From Clostridia bacterium (GTDB taxonomy: Bacteria; Bacillota; Clostridia; Christensenellales; Aristaeellaceae), in NCBI GenBank assembly GCA_017524615.1, contig JAFXVJ010000046.1, positions 1 to 41,245 on the forward strand: a stretch of 41,245 nt of DNA, written 5' to 3'. Each line of letters opens with the position of its first letter. Position 1 is the stretch's first letter. The notes beneath the pieces were generated by a model, which was not told the DNA's origin, did not search any database, and saw only the letters and a program-made list of their open reading frames with translations. This document shows, piece after piece, positions 1-8,402 of the stretch. The translations under genes were made by a program, and so were the position numbers.

Positions 1-432
1 CTCCGAAAGAGAACACCCCCGTCGTCCCTTTGCTTTTATTTCATCCTTGCTAATTTGGAGCTTAAATGATTGAAAGATACGGAGCGTATTTTTCGTGCTG
101 GCTAAGCGGAACGAAGGGAGGAGCAGCAGCGCTGCGTTGACCGCAGGGACGCACTGCCAGAACGATAAAGACGCCCAAAGATCTAATACCGTTCTCAAAT
201 AAAATCAGCAAGGAAGATAGACGAAGTTACAATGTCATCCCGACCGAAGCGGAGCGAGAGCGAAGCGGAGTGGAGGGATCTGGAAACTGGGTAATATGCT
301 GCTGGAAGTAATCTGTTTCTCAAAGATCCCTCGACTTCGTTCCGCTCTCGCTCCACTCCGCTCGGGATGACAGGAGCGTTTAACTTTTTTCTTGCTATTT
401 TAATTTGAGTATAGTATAAGATTTTAGAAGAA
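1..432 (+). repeat. Family B miniature element (B0), interrupted by A1
   Basis: Positions 1-185 match the reverse complement of 14806-15013, including the CCGAAAGAGAAC arm at 3-14, the run CGTCGTCCCTTTGC and the block GCTAAGCGGAACGAAGGGAGG. The 3' terminal inverted repeat of the same element (AGATTTTAGAAGAATAGGAT) reappears at about 419-438, after the A1 element. The B element was therefore split by A1. Its left end lies outside the window. No gene is seen in 1-504. Confidence 0.7.
186..417 (-). repeat. Family A miniature inverted-repeat element, copy A1
   Basis: This 232-bp unit lies in reverse orientation relative to 10731-10962, which has the same length and about 8 mismatches by eye. Its ends are ATACCGTTCTCAAAT and ATTTGAGTATAGTAT. 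The two halves are inverted copies over roughly 95 bp, with TCATCCCGA-type blocks pointing inward, so the whole unit can fold into one long hairpin. A frame stays open across it (195-521, minus) but only because of the repeat; no protein family is recognisable. Confidence 0.8.
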
Positions 433-455
433 TAGGATAGAAGAATAGGATCATA

Positions 456-493
456 CAAAAGGCCATAGCGGGCTTGCGCGCTATGGCCTTTTG
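456..493 (-). terminator. Rho-independent terminator of the acetyltransferase gene
   Basis: A perfect 15-bp stem (CAAAAGGCCATAGCG at 456-470 paired with CGCTATGGCCTTTTG at 479-493) closes an 8-nt loop. It begins 11 bp beyond the stop codon of the minus-strand acetyltransferase. The A/T ends give a U-tract in either direction. Confidence 0.8.
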
Positions 494-504
494 TTTCCAC
501 AGGA

Positions 505-1125
505 TCAATGAATCTCATCAAAAAGGGATCGAACGGAATCCTTCTCCGTGATCGTCCGAAGGACCCTGGCAGGAACGCCTGCCGCCAGCGAGTTGGGCGG
601 GATATCCCGCGTAACGACGCTTCCCGCGCCGATTACACAATTGTCGCCAATCGTAACGCCCGGGCACACCACCACATTTGCGCCAAACCAGCAGCCGTTT
701 CCAATGCACACCGGCTTTGCGTAGCAAAGAAAGCGCTTGACCCCGTCGCTGCACACCATTCCCCGGCGTTCTTCGGCAATGATTGGATGTAACGGCGTTA
801 CGATCGTCACATTGGGGCCAAACTGATTGTCGCTTCCAATCGTGACCGGCGCGTCATCCTGCACCGTAAAATTGAAATTCATGAAGCAGTTCGCGCCGAT
901 TTTTGTGTGGCAGCCATAATGAAACTGAATCGGCCCCTGCACATACGTATTTTCGCCAATTTCCAAAAGCAGTTCCCGGAGGATCTGATTTCTGGCGGCG
1001 CTGTCCTCTTCAAGCGTCAGATTGTACCGCTGACTCAGTTGATGGGATTTCCGCTTTTTCGCCACCAGATCCGGATCCCCCGGCGCGAAAAGCAAACCCT
1101 TGAAAATTCTTTCTTCTTCTGTCAT
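505..1125 (-). CDS. maa: Maltose/galactoside O-acetyltransferase family protein
   Basis: A 206-residue cytoplasmic acetyl-CoA-dependent sugar O-acetyltransferase of the left-handed parallel beta-helix (hexapeptide repeat) superfamily. An N-terminal helical cap (residues 1-60, MTEEERIFKGLLFAPGDPDL) matches the Maa/LacA/NodL cap. Imperfect [LIV]-G-x4 turns run from about residue 70 to 185 (IGANCFMNFN, IGSDNQFGPN, IGNGCWFGAN, IGDNCVIGAGSV). The His of TPLHPI is the expected catalytic residue. Length is normal for the family. The ATG is preceded by AAGGAG. It follows the first Gfo/Idh/MocA gene by 138 bp on the same strand and may be the last member of that operon. The true acceptor (maltose, glucose or another sugar) cannot be told from sequence. 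Confidence 0.88.
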   Translation of the reverse strand: MTEEERIFKGLLFAPGDPDLVAKKRKSHQLSQRYNLTLEEDSAARNQILRELLLEIGENTYVQGPIQFHYGCHTKIGANCFMNFNFTVQDDAPVTIGSDNQFGPNVTIVTPLHPIIAEERRGMVCSDGVKRFLCYAKPVCIGNGCWFGANVVVCPGVTIGDNCVIGAGSVVTRDIPPNSLAAGVPARVLRTITEKDSVRSLFDEIH

Positions 1126-1263
1126 ATTCAGTCATCGCTCCTTGCCCGCCGTCTTTTCATCCCATGCCGGATGCATCGTCAAAGCCCGCGGTTTTTCAAC
1201 CATTCTCCGGTTTTTGTCTGAGAGGGGGTATCCGCAGCAAAGCCTGCGTGGATCGCGATTGTA

Positions 1264-2229
1264 TCAGGCCGGCAGCTTTTCCAGGGTGGAAAGCACGGCC
1301 AGCACCTGGCTTTCGGGAACCAGCGGCGAGGGCTCGTTCTTTTCAGCGCACGTCAGGAAGTGGCTCAGCTCCCTGAAAAACCAGCCGTTGGCCGGCAGGT
1401 TCACGCCGCCGGCGATTTGGATGGGATCCTGGGTGTCAAAGGCCGTGATCTGCCCGTCCGCCCCATAGCCGGTAACCGTTTTTCCGTCATAAACCAGCAT
1501 GCCCCGTTCAAAATACATCCGCCAGCACGCTGTAAAGGGGATGCAGGCGTTGTACCATGCCGCTTCTCCGCAAGCGGTCACGCCGCTTTTCCAGGCATAC
1601 TCCACCCGCAGGTGATCCCGCAGGCCGTCGTTTTCGGCACAGGGAGATACGTGCATGGTTTCCGGCACGCCGAACAGGCTGACCATCAAGTCCAGATCGT
1701 GAATGTGCAGGTCAAAGGGCAGCAGGCCGCTTTTGCGCCTGTCCAGCAGCCAAGCGCCCTGGGACCAGGCCGGGCGTGCGCTGAGCCGCTGGAAAACGCC
1801 GTCCAGCGGTTTCCCGTACCGTTCGCTGCGCATGACCTCCCGCAAGACCTCCGTCTCCCGGGTGAATTGCACAACCTGGGCCACATACAATTGCCGTCCG
1901 GCCGCCCGCGCCGCGCTGAACATGTTTTTTCCGCTTTCCGCTTTCAGGGCGCAGGGCTTTTCCGTGATCACATGCAGGCCGCATCGGAAGGCTTCCAGGG
2001 CCAGGGGCTCATGCAGGAAAGTGGGCACGCACAAATCGGCCAGATCCACCCGCTCCCGTTCAACGGCCCGGGTGATGGTCGGGTAGAGCGGCACCTGCCA
2101 TTGGGCGGCCGCCCGCCGGTCCGCTTCGGATACCCCCACCAGCGCCTGCACACAGGCGCCCGGAATGTGCGCGTAATTGTGAAAGTGGGTGGCGCCCATG
2201 CCGCCCGCGCCCACCAGCAGGATGTTCAT
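1264..2229 (-). CDS. Gfo/Idh/MocA family NAD(P)-dependent dehydrogenase (first of two)
   Basis: This 321-residue protein has an N-terminal Rossmann fold with the dinucleotide motif LLVGAGGMGATH (residues 4-15) and the family EKPCAL motif (E-K-P at the end of the fold), followed by the alpha/beta C-terminal domain (residues about 125-321). Family members oxidise or reduce sugars, inositols and sugar derivatives at a ring hydroxyl. AAGAGGTG precedes the ATG. It lies 174 bp downstream of a second paralogue and probably shares the ABC-transporter transcript. Only modest similarity is visible between the two paralogues, so they probably act on different intermediates. Substrate unknown. Confidence 0.88.
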   Translation of the reverse strand: MNILLVGAGGMGATHFHNYAHIPGACVQALVGVSEADRRAAAQWQVPLYPTITRAVERERVDLADLCVPTFLHEPLALEAFRCGLHVITEKPCALKAESGKNMFSAARAAGRQLYVAQVVQFTRETEVLREVMRSERYGKPLDGVFQRLSARPAWSQGAWLLDRRKSGLLPFDLHIHDLDLMVSLFGVPETMHVSPCAENDGLRDHLRVEYAWKSGVTACGEAAWYNACIPFTACWRMYFERGMLVYDGKTVTGYGADGQITAFDTQDPIQIAGGVNLPANGWFFRELSHFLTCAEKNEPSPLVPESQVLAVLSTLEKLPA

Positions 2230-2403
2230 ACAGGAGCACCTCTTTGACTGAAAAAGATGACAGGCGGGGTTAGCCCTCCGCGCAGCGTTTTCCGTCCCTG
2301 AACAGAAGCCGCTTCCGGTGCATGTGCCGGTGAAAGCGCCCTCTCACAGGGAAGGCCCACGATAGGCGCTGGAATTCGTCGCGAGGATCTGATGGCGCTT
2401 CCT

Positions 2404-3438
2404 TCATCCGTTGACCCGCACGGCGCGCCCTGTTTCAGCGGACTCCAGCGCCGCAAATACCGCCCGCATGGCGGTCAGCACGCTTTCGCCGGATATAAAG
2501 GGCTTCGACGGATCCAGCAAGTGATCCACAAACAGATCAATGATGCCCGATTTGGTTTGCGCGTCGTTGGTTTGGATGCGGTCCACATCGAAATACGCCG
2601 TTTCGCCGCCGCGTTTCTGGAGCACGATGCTGTGGGCGGGATCCTCATAGATGCGCATGACGCCTTCGGTGCCAAAGAGCACGGTGGCATTGTCCTCCCC
2701 GCAGTAATCGGTCCAGGAAGCGGTCATGGTGCCGACGGCGCCGCCGCTCATACGGTAAATGCAGATGGCGTTGTCGTCCACGCCGATGGGGGAACCGTCG
2801 GCGTATTTTTTGTCCAGGGTCCCCAGGTACGCCTGCACCTCCGTCACCGTCTGGCCGGTGAGGAAATGGATCAGGTCGGTCTTATGGATGCCCAGATCAG
2901 CCATTGCGCCCATGACCGCCCGTTTTTTGTCAAAAAACCAATTGTTGGCGGGGTCCACCGTCCAGGTTTCGGGGCCGCCGTGGCGGAAAGAGGTGGTATA
3001 GGTGATCAGCCGGCCGATGGCGCCGCTGTCCAGCAGCTCCTTGGCCTTCACGTGGGCGGCCGCCAAGCGCTGATTCTGGCCGATCATCAGTTCTTTTCCG
3101 TTTTCCCGCGCTGCCCTCACCATTTCTTCGCAATCCGCCAGGGAGGTGGCCATCGGCTTTTCGCACAGCACGTGCTTGCCTGCCTTCAGCGCGGCGACCG
3201 ACATGGACGCGTGCGACGCATTGGCGGCGCAGATGCTGACGGCGTCCAGCTGCGGATCGGCCAGCATTTCTTCAAACGAAGCGTACGCCTTCGCCTGATA
3301 CTGCTGCGCCAGGGCGCGGGTCCTGTCCTGATTCAGATCATACAGTCCCCGGATTTGCGCATCGGGATGAGCCGCATATTCCGGCAAATGCCTGACCTGA
3401 GCGATTTTCCCGCACCCGGCAATTCCTACGCGAATCAT
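2404..3438 (-). CDS. Gfo/Idh/MocA family NAD(P)-dependent dehydrogenase (second)
   Basis: I start the gene at the ATG at 3438 (MIRVGIAGCGKIAQ), because GGAGGG lies just upstream; an in-frame ATG 21 bp earlier would overlap the permease. This gives 344 residues. The N-terminal Rossmann motif GIAGCGKIA and the CEKPMATS box (E-K-P) are typical, and the C-terminal part holds the family beta-sheet domain. It follows the permease gene by only 17 bp, so it is co-transcribed with the sugar ABC transporter. Myo-inositol 2-dehydrogenase, glucose-fructose oxidoreductase and 3-ketoglycoside-forming enzymes are all members of this superfamily, and the substrate cannot be assigned here. Confidence 0.9.
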   Translation of the reverse strand: MIRVGIAGCGKIAQVRHLPEYAAHPDAQIRGLYDLNQDRTRALAQQYQAKAYASFEEMLADPQLDAVSICAANASHASMSVAALKAGKHVLCEKPMATSLADCEEMVRAARENGKELMIGQNQRLAAAHVKAKELLDSGAIGRLITYTTSFRHGGPETWTVDPANNWFFDKKRAVMGAMADLGIHKTDLIHFLTGQTVTEVQAYLGTLDKKYADGSPIGVDDNAICIYRMSGGAVGTMTASWTDYCGEDNATVLFGTEGVMRIYEDPAHSIVLQKRGGETAYFDVDRIQTNDAQTKSGIIDLFVDHLLDPSKPFISGESVLTAMRAVFAALESAETGRAVRVNG

Positions 3439-3455
3439 ATGCGTTCCCTCCTTCG

Positions 3456-4526
3456 TCACGATACCTTTTCTTTCTTCTGCATCAGCACAGCCACGATCAC
3501 GATCAGGCCCTTGAACGCCTCCCGCAAAAACGGCGGCACGCCGATCAGGTTCAGCAGGTTATTCATGACGGCAATGATCAGCATGCCCAGCACCGTGCCC
3601 ACAATCGAGCCTTTGCCGCCGCTCATGCTGGTGCCGCCCACCACCACCGCGGCGATGGCGTCCATTTCATAGCCGCTGCCCGCGTTGGCGTAGTCCATGC
3701 TGCCGATACGCGCAATGTTAATGATGGCCGCGACGCTCACCAGCAGGCCGGACAGCACATACACCAGCGCCTTCACCCGCTCCACATTGATACCGGACAG
3801 CCGCGCGGCCCGCTCGTTGGAGCCGATGGCGAACACGTGGCGGCCAAAGGGCGTCTTCCGGGCTACCACCACCAGGATGGCGGCAATGATGAGCCAGTAG
3901 AAAATGGGCAGGATGATTTCTCCGCCGATCTTGGTGTTCGCGATGGCTGTAAAATCCTTGGGCACCTTCACGCCCACGGTCTGCATGAACTGCTGGGTCA
4001 CGCTGCGGCAGATCTTCATGGTGCCCAGGGTGGCGATGAAGGCCGGCAGCTTGCTGCGGGCGATCAGGAAACCGTTGATGTATCCGATCAGGCAGCCCAT
4101 GATCAGCGCAGCCAGGATGCCCAGGATGAACGCGGGCACGCCGGTGATGCCGGCCGCGGTCAGGATGCCGTTGGCATTGCCGTTGATCAGCACCATCATC
4201 ACGGCGCCGACGGCCACCAGCGTGGACCCGACAGCCAGGTCGATGCCGCCGGAAATGATCACGAAGGCCATGCCCAGGGCCACGATGCCCACCGGCGCAT
4301 TATTGCGCAGGATGTTGATCCAGTTTTTGCCCCAGTTGGAAAACCATTCGCCGAAGCTGGGATAGTTGAATCCCAAAGCAATGGTTTGCACGATGATCAT
4401 CACGATCAGCACAGCGCCCGTGGAATACAGCGGATTCTCCTGCCACTTATCGATTAGCTTTTTGAAGAAAGCCTTGGCGTTGAAAGGCTCCCGTCCCGTT
4501 TTTTTCTGCATCGCATGTTCCGACAT
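3456..4526 (-). CDS. ABC sugar transporter permease (RbsC/XylH/MglC type)
   Basis: A 356-residue integral membrane protein of the BPD_transp_2 family, with about 8-10 hydrophobic segments from residue 38 on. Family marks are the GIVALGMAFVIISGGIDLAVG loop and the C-terminal cytoplasmic coupling segment with VVVGGTSMSGGKGS. The first 30 residues are basic and cytoplasmic. GGGAGGAAG precedes the ATG. It lies 20 bp after the ATPase gene and 17 bp before a dehydrogenase gene in one operon. It forms the translocation channel, probably as a homodimer, for the substrate captured by the RbsB-like binding protein. Confidence 0.92.
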   Translation of the reverse strand: MSEHAMQKKTGREPFNAKAFFKKLIDKWQENPLYSTGAVLIVMIIVQTIALGFNYPSFGEWFSNWGKNWINILRNNAPVGIVALGMAFVIISGGIDLAVGSTLVAVGAVMMVLINGNANGILTAAGITGVPAFILGILAALIMGCLIGYINGFLIARSKLPAFIATLGTMKICRSVTQQFMQTVGVKVPKDFTAIANTKIGGEIILPIFYWLIIAAILVVVARKTPFGRHVFAIGSNERAARLSGINVERVKALVYVLSGLLVSVAAIINIARIGSMDYANAGSGYEMDAIAAVVVGGTSMSGGKGSIVGTVLGMLIIAVMNNLLNLIGVPPFLREAFKGLIVIVAVLMQKKEKVS

Positions 4527-4546
4527 TGTGTTTTCTTCCTCCCTCG

Positions 4547-6025
4547 TCAGCCGCCTGTGGCCAGTCGCATCATGTTTGCTTCATTCATGGTTTCCCCGCT
4601 GACTTCCGCGCAGATGTTTCCATGATACATCACCAGGGCCCGTCCGCAGACGCGGATGATTTCCTGGGCTTCATTGGACAGTACCACCACGGCCACGCCC
4701 CTTTTGGCCAGCTGAAGGATGATATCATAGATTTCTTCTTTAGCGCCCACGTCCACGCCCTGGGTGGGGTTATCCAGGATCAGCAGTTTGGGATCGGACA
4801 TCAGCCATTTGGCCAGCACGACCTTCTGCTGATTGCCGCCGGACAGGCTGCTGATCATGTCGGTGGGTTTGCCCATTTTGATCTGCAGGTCTTTCCGCTG
4901 CCGGTCAAAGTTATTCAATTGCTTCTTCCGGTCGATCAGCCCACACCGGGTGATTCTTTCAAGCGTTACGATGGAGCCGTTATCCAGGATGTCCATATCC
5001 TTGATGATGGCGTTTTCTTTCCTGTTCCGGGGCAGATAGGCGATCCCCATGTTCAGAACCTGGCGGGTGGATTTTACCTGCACCGGCTTCCCCTCGATCA
5101 GGATCCTGCCCTGATATTTGTTCATATCCCCGAATACGGTGCGGAACACCTCGCTGCGGCCGTCCCCCAGCAGGCCTGTTACGCCCAGCACCTCCCCGGC
5201 GTGCACGGCGAGGTTGATGCGGCGATAGTACGGTTCCAGCGTCAGGTCTTCCAGCCGCAGCACCTCGGGCCCGATGTCCGCCGTCTGCTCCAGCGGCTCG
5301 GTGCGCACATCGTGGCCCACCATGTCGTGGGAGATCCTGGGAATGGAGGTTTCCTGCACCGGGCCGCCGGCCACCACCACCCCATCCCGCAGCACCACAT
5401 ACGTGTCGCAGATTTCCATGACCTCCCGCAGCTTATGGGAGATAAACACCACGCCGACATTCTGTTTTTTCAGCGTGCGCAGCATATCGAAAACGCGCTC
5501 GATCTCCGGATCGGTCAGCGATGTGGTGGGCTCGTCCATGATAATGATAGAAGCCTTCATCAGCAGTGCGCGCGCAATTTCCACAATCTGTTTATAACTG
5601 GCGTCCAGGGACGCGACTCTGGCGTTCGGATCAATGTCGATGTCCAGCCCGGCGAACAGCTGCCGGGTCTGCCGGATTTCTTCTTTGTGATCGATGAACC
5701 CGCTTTTCTTTCTCAGTTCTCTGCCAATGAACATGTTCTCATATACCGGCAGGTCGTTGATCAGGTTCAGTTCCTGGTGAATAAACGCGATCCCGGCGTC
5801 CAGCGACTGCGCCGGCGAATGAAAAGAAACAGGCCGGCCGTCCAGTTCAATCTGCCCGCGGTCGGCCTGCAGTACGCCGCCCAGGATATTCATCAGGGTG
5901 GACTTGCCCGCGCCGTTTTCCCCCAGCAGGGCGCAGATCTCGCCGCCTTCTACGGAAAAATCCACCTGCCGGAGTACATCGTTGGCCCCAAAGGATTTCA
6001 CGATCCCCTTCATGGAAACTTTCAT
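4547..6025 (-). CDS. ABC sugar transporter ATP-binding protein (RbsA/MglA type)
   Basis: This 492-residue tandem ATPase carries two nucleotide-binding domains. The first has Walker A GENGAGKST (about residue 35), a Q-loop IHQELNL and the Walker B/H-region IIMDEPTTSLTD. The second (from about residue 245) lacks a canonical P-loop (GVTGLLGDGRSE), as is usual for RbsA/MglA/XylG, but keeps the signature LSGGNQQKVVLAKWL and Walker B LLILDNPTQGVDVG. It energises import with the permease 20 bp downstream. The ATG at 6025 is preceded by AAGGAT; an ATG four codons later is less well placed. A strong stem-loop separates it from the binding-protein gene. Confidence 0.93.
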   Translation of the reverse strand: MKVSMKGIVKSFGANDVLRQVDFSVEGGEICALLGENGAGKSTLMNILGGVLQADRGQIELDGRPVSFHSPAQSLDAGIAFIHQELNLINDLPVYENMFIGRELRKKSGFIDHKEEIRQTRQLFAGLDIDIDPNARVASLDASYKQIVEIARALLMKASIIIMDEPTTSLTDPEIERVFDMLRTLKKQNVGVVFISHKLREVMEICDTYVVLRDGVVVAGGPVQETSIPRISHDMVGHDVRTEPLEQTADIGPEVLRLEDLTLEPYYRRINLAVHAGEVLGVTGLLGDGRSEVFRTVFGDMNKYQGRILIEGKPVQVKSTRQVLNMGIAYLPRNRKENAIIKDMDILDNGSIVTLERITRCGLIDRKKQLNNFDRQRKDLQIKMGKPTDMISSLSGGNQQKVVLAKWLMSDPKLLILDNPTQGVDVGAKEEIYDIILQLAKRGVAVVVLSNEAQEIIRVCGRALVMYHGNICAEVSGETMNEANMMRLATGG

Positions 6026-6055
6026 GGCTTCACATCCTTCATGTCATGCCCTATG

Positions 6056-6089
6056 AGCAAGGGCCGTGGATTGAGCCACGGCCCTTGCT
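6056..6089 (-). terminator. Intra-operon stem-loop between binding-protein and ATPase genes
   Basis: A perfect 14-bp stem, AGCAAGGGCCGTGG (6056-6069) and its complement (6076-6089), closes a 6-nt loop. No U-run follows on the minus strand, so it is more likely an mRNA-stabilising or partial-attenuation element that raises binding-protein expression relative to the transporter than a full terminator. Confidence 0.6.
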
Positions 6090-6107
6090 GCAGGAAGAAA
6101 AACTGCA

Positions 6108-7049
6108 TCAATAGATGGTGTTGCTGGGATCCAGGTATTCTTCCACGTTGGAAGCGTCCACGATCTGGGAGGGGATCACGGTGACGGCTTCCACTTCTTC
6201 GCCGGCCAGCTTGGCCAGGGCGACGTCGAAGCAGTCACGGATCATCAGCGGGCTGTACAGGGAAGAGCTGACCGCGATGTCCTTGTTCTCGGCGATGAGG
6301 CCGAAGTATTCCTGGCAGCCGCCGCCGCCGGTGATGGCCTTGATGTCCGTGCGGCCGGCGTCTTCGATGGCCTGCAGCACGCCGATGGAGGTTTCGTCAT
6401 CCAGGCTGTAGACGGCGTCGATCTGGGGATTGGCGGCCAGGATGTCCGCGAAGTCCTTCAGGCCGTCTTCACGGGTGAACTTGGTGGCATACTCAATCAC
6501 GTTCAGTTCGGGAGCGATTTCCGCGATGGTCTCGTTGAAGCCGGCCATGCGCAGCTCGGACACGGAGCCGCTGGTGGGCACGGGCAGGGCGATGACGGTG
6601 GCGGTGGGGCCGACCTTGTCCACAATGAACTTGGCGCCCGCGACGCCCATGGACTTGTTGTCGCCCGTGACCTTCAGGACGCCTTCCGCGTCGATGTCCA
6701 TATCGAAGGCAACCACGACGATGCCCTGATCAATCGCGTTCTGCACAGGCACTTCCATGCCGGTCCACTGGGGAGCGATGACCAGCACCTGAGCGCCCCA
6801 CAGGACAGCCTCGTCCATCTGGGCGGTCATTTCTTCAGCGTTGCTGGAGGTGGTGAGGCGGTATTCGATCTTGCCTTCAGCAGCCAGTTCCTTGGCATAG
6901 GCTTCCGCCTGATAGGTAATGCCGCTGACCCAGCCGTGGGTCATCACGGGCACCAGCACGCCGACTTTCACCGGAGCAGCTTCCGCCATGGCGGGAACCA
7001 GCGTCAGGCACAGCATCAGAGCGAGAACCAGAGCGAGAATCTTTTTCAT
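6108..7049 (-). CDS. ABC sugar-binding protein (RbsB-like, PBP type I)
   Basis: Starting at the ATG at 7049 (AAAGGAGGAG just upstream) gives 313 residues. The signal peptide MKKILALVLALMLCLTLVPA ends near A-M-A-E; there is no lipobox Cys after it, although most Gram-positive sugar-binding proteins are lipoproteins. The mature protein has the two-lobed periplasmic-binding-protein-like fold of the ribose/galactose/inositol class, with the N-lobe strand KVGVLVPVMTHGW and the segment VVAFDMDID, typical of the Peripla_BP_4 family. It is the first gene of the transport operon, 130-170 bp behind its own promoter and downstream of the LacI gene. It delivers the sugar to the RbsC/RbsA-like permease. 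The ligand is unknown. Confidence 0.9.
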   Translation of the reverse strand: MKKILALVLALMLCLTLVPAMAEAAPVKVGVLVPVMTHGWVSGITYQAEAYAKELAAEGKIEYRLTTSSNAEEMTAQMDEAVLWGAQVLVIAPQWTGMEVPVQNAIDQGIVVVAFDMDIDAEGVLKVTGDNKSMGVAGAKFIVDKVGPTATVIALPVPTSGSVSELRMAGFNETIAEIAPELNVIEYATKFTREDGLKDFADILAANPQIDAVYSLDDETSIGVLQAIEDAGRTDIKAITGGGGCQEYFGLIAENKDIAVSSSLYSPLMIRDCFDVALAKLAGEEVEAVTVIPSQIVDASNVEEYLDPSNTIY

Positions 7050-7152
7050 GAATGACTCCTCCTTTAAGTGGTAGAAAAGGTTTGAAAGCATTTGCTCCCT
7101 TCTTCACCGTTTCACCATGTAGAAATTGGGAACATCGCTTCCTGTTGAGATT

Positions 7153-7181
7153 ATATTAATCCTTTTGCAAGCCGATGTCAA
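7153..7181 (-). promoter_or_regulatory. Promoter of the sugar ABC operon
   Basis: The minus strand shows TTGACA (7176-7181), a 17-bp spacer and TAATAT (7153-7158), about 100 bp before the binding-protein start codon. Direct repeats ATGTAAC and ATGAAAA (7196-7212), 10 bp apart, sit just upstream of the -35. Confidence 0.65.
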
Positions 7182-7222
7182 GACAGTTTTGAAAATTTTC
7201 ATTTCGTTACATTTTGTCAGTT

Positions 7223-8206
7223 TTATGTGGATTCCCGGACAATCAGCTCGTGAGGCAGGAAAACGCTGCTTTGATTCACCATGCCCCCGATCCGGTTGAT
7301 GAGCAGGCGCACCGCCGTGGAGCCAAGCCGCTGTCTGGGCTGGGCGATGGTGGTGATCTGGGGCGAAAACAATGTGCATAATTTGATATTGTCCACGCCG
7401 ATCACCGCAACATCGCCCGGGACAGACAGGCCGTGTTCGTGAATCGCGCGGATCGCTCCGGCCGCTACCGTATCCGAAATGGCAAAAACAGCCTGGGGAT
7501 GGTCCCCGTTCTGCAGGAAATTCTGCATGCCGATAAAGCCGCTCTCAAAGGAATAGCTGCTGCGGTAGATCGGGTTTTCCCGCTTGAGGCCGCCGATGCT
7601 TTTCATCGCATCCATAAAGGCTTTTTCCCGCAGCCGGGTAGAGATAAAGCGATTGGTGGAAGAAAGCATGACGATATCCGTATGCCCCAGGCGAAGCAGA
7701 TAATCCATCGCCGTTTTTCCCGCCGCGTAATTGTCAATGGATACATGCACGGCGTCCGCATCATCCACATATTCGCAGCATTGCACCGTCGGATAATGCC
7801 TGGCAATGTTCCGGATCTCCTCGCCGGAGAGGACCGACGTGAGGAAAATCACGCCGTCCGCCTGGCGGTTATGCAGGATCCGGATGATTTCTCTCTCCCT
7901 TTCCACAATGGAATCCGTCGCCGCCACCATCAGGGTATAATCGCTTTTCAGCGCCATATCGTTGATCCCGCTGATCACGTCGCTCATGAAGCCGTTGCGG
8001 AAATCGGGCAGGATGACCAGGATGCGCTTGGTGCCGACGCCGTAAAGCGTGCTGTGGTTTGCATCCATGGAATACTCCAGCTTTTCGATGGCCGCGTTGA
8101 CCTTATTGACGGTTTTCCTCGATACTTTTTCCGGCGTATTCAACACACGGGATACCGTGGCGGTGGAAACGCCCGCTTCTTTTGCGACATCTTTGATATT
8201 TGGCAT
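7223..8206 (-). CDS. LacI family transcriptional regulator (transport operon)
   Basis: This 327-residue regulator has an N-terminal LacI helix-turn-helix (IKDVAKEAGVSTATVSRVLN, residues 4-23), a hinge region near residues 45-60, and a ribose-binding-protein-like effector domain (ILVILPDFRNGFMSDVISGI onward). AAAGGGG precedes the ATG. It is directly upstream of, and in the same direction as, the sugar ABC operon, so it most likely senses the imported sugar or a derivative and controls that operon and perhaps itself. A recurring ATGTAAC motif lies at its own promoter (8255-8272). Confidence 0.92.
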   Translation of the reverse strand: MPNIKDVAKEAGVSTATVSRVLNTPEKVSRKTVNKVNAAIEKLEYSMDANHSTLYGVGTKRILVILPDFRNGFMSDVISGINDMALKSDYTLMVAATDSIVEREREIIRILHNRQADGVIFLTSVLSGEEIRNIARHYPTVQCCEYVDDADAVHVSIDNYAAGKTAMDYLLRLGHTDIVMLSSTNRFISTRLREKAFMDAMKSIGGLKRENPIYRSSYSFESGFIGMQNFLQNGDHPQAVFAISDTVAAGAIRAIHEHGLSVPGDVAVIGVDNIKLCTLFSPQITTIAQPRQRLGSTAVRLLINRIGGMVNQSSVFLPHELIVREST

Positions 8207-8254
8207 TCCGATTCCCCTTTGCTCAATACGGTCATCTGCCGTGCCGGTTATTTT

Positions 8255-8300
8255 GTTACATGCCCGTTACATTTTATAACAAAGATGCCTTTTCTGTCAA
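8255..8300 (-). promoter_or_regulatory. Promoter of the LacI gene with ATGTAAC direct repeats
   Basis: The minus strand has TTGACA (8295-8300) and TATAAA (8273-8278) with a 16-bp spacer. Two exact ATGTAAC copies (8266-8272 and 8255-8261, 11 bp apart) overlap the expected transcription start, a position suited to autorepression. Confidence 0.5.
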
Positions 8301-8332
8301 ACATTTCTTTATCGAAGCGGATTTTTTGGGGG

Positions 8333-8380
8333 AAAAGGCGGCGCCTTCTCCCGGATAACCGGCAAGACTGCGCCGCCGCA
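8333..8380 (-). terminator. Terminator of the secreted TIM-barrel gene
   Basis: GGCGGCGC (8337-8344) pairs with GCGCCGCC (8370-8377), with CCTTTTCC at the 3' side on the minus strand. It lies about 25 bp beyond the stop codon at 8403. Confidence 0.6.
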
Positions 8381-8402
8381 AGGTTTCAGATGAAAATCAG
8401 TA

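Noticed and set aside
195-521. Open frame across A1 (108 codons) with a near-identical counterpart across A2 (10648-10953)
   Set aside because: The peptide similarity follows from near-identical repeat DNA. The element is a long palindrome without SD or known domain, and A-type copies elsewhere break the frame.
4526-6184. A 552-codon open frame on the plus strand opposite the sugar ATPase gene
   Set aside because: It is antisense to a complete ABC ATPase with all motifs, is rich in His/Gln/Gly of no recognisable family, and has no SD. Long antisense frames are expected at this GC content; similar ones oppose the GH3 gene (11186-13426), metG (15958-17814), the rho-like gene (26247-28154) and recA (31719-32990).
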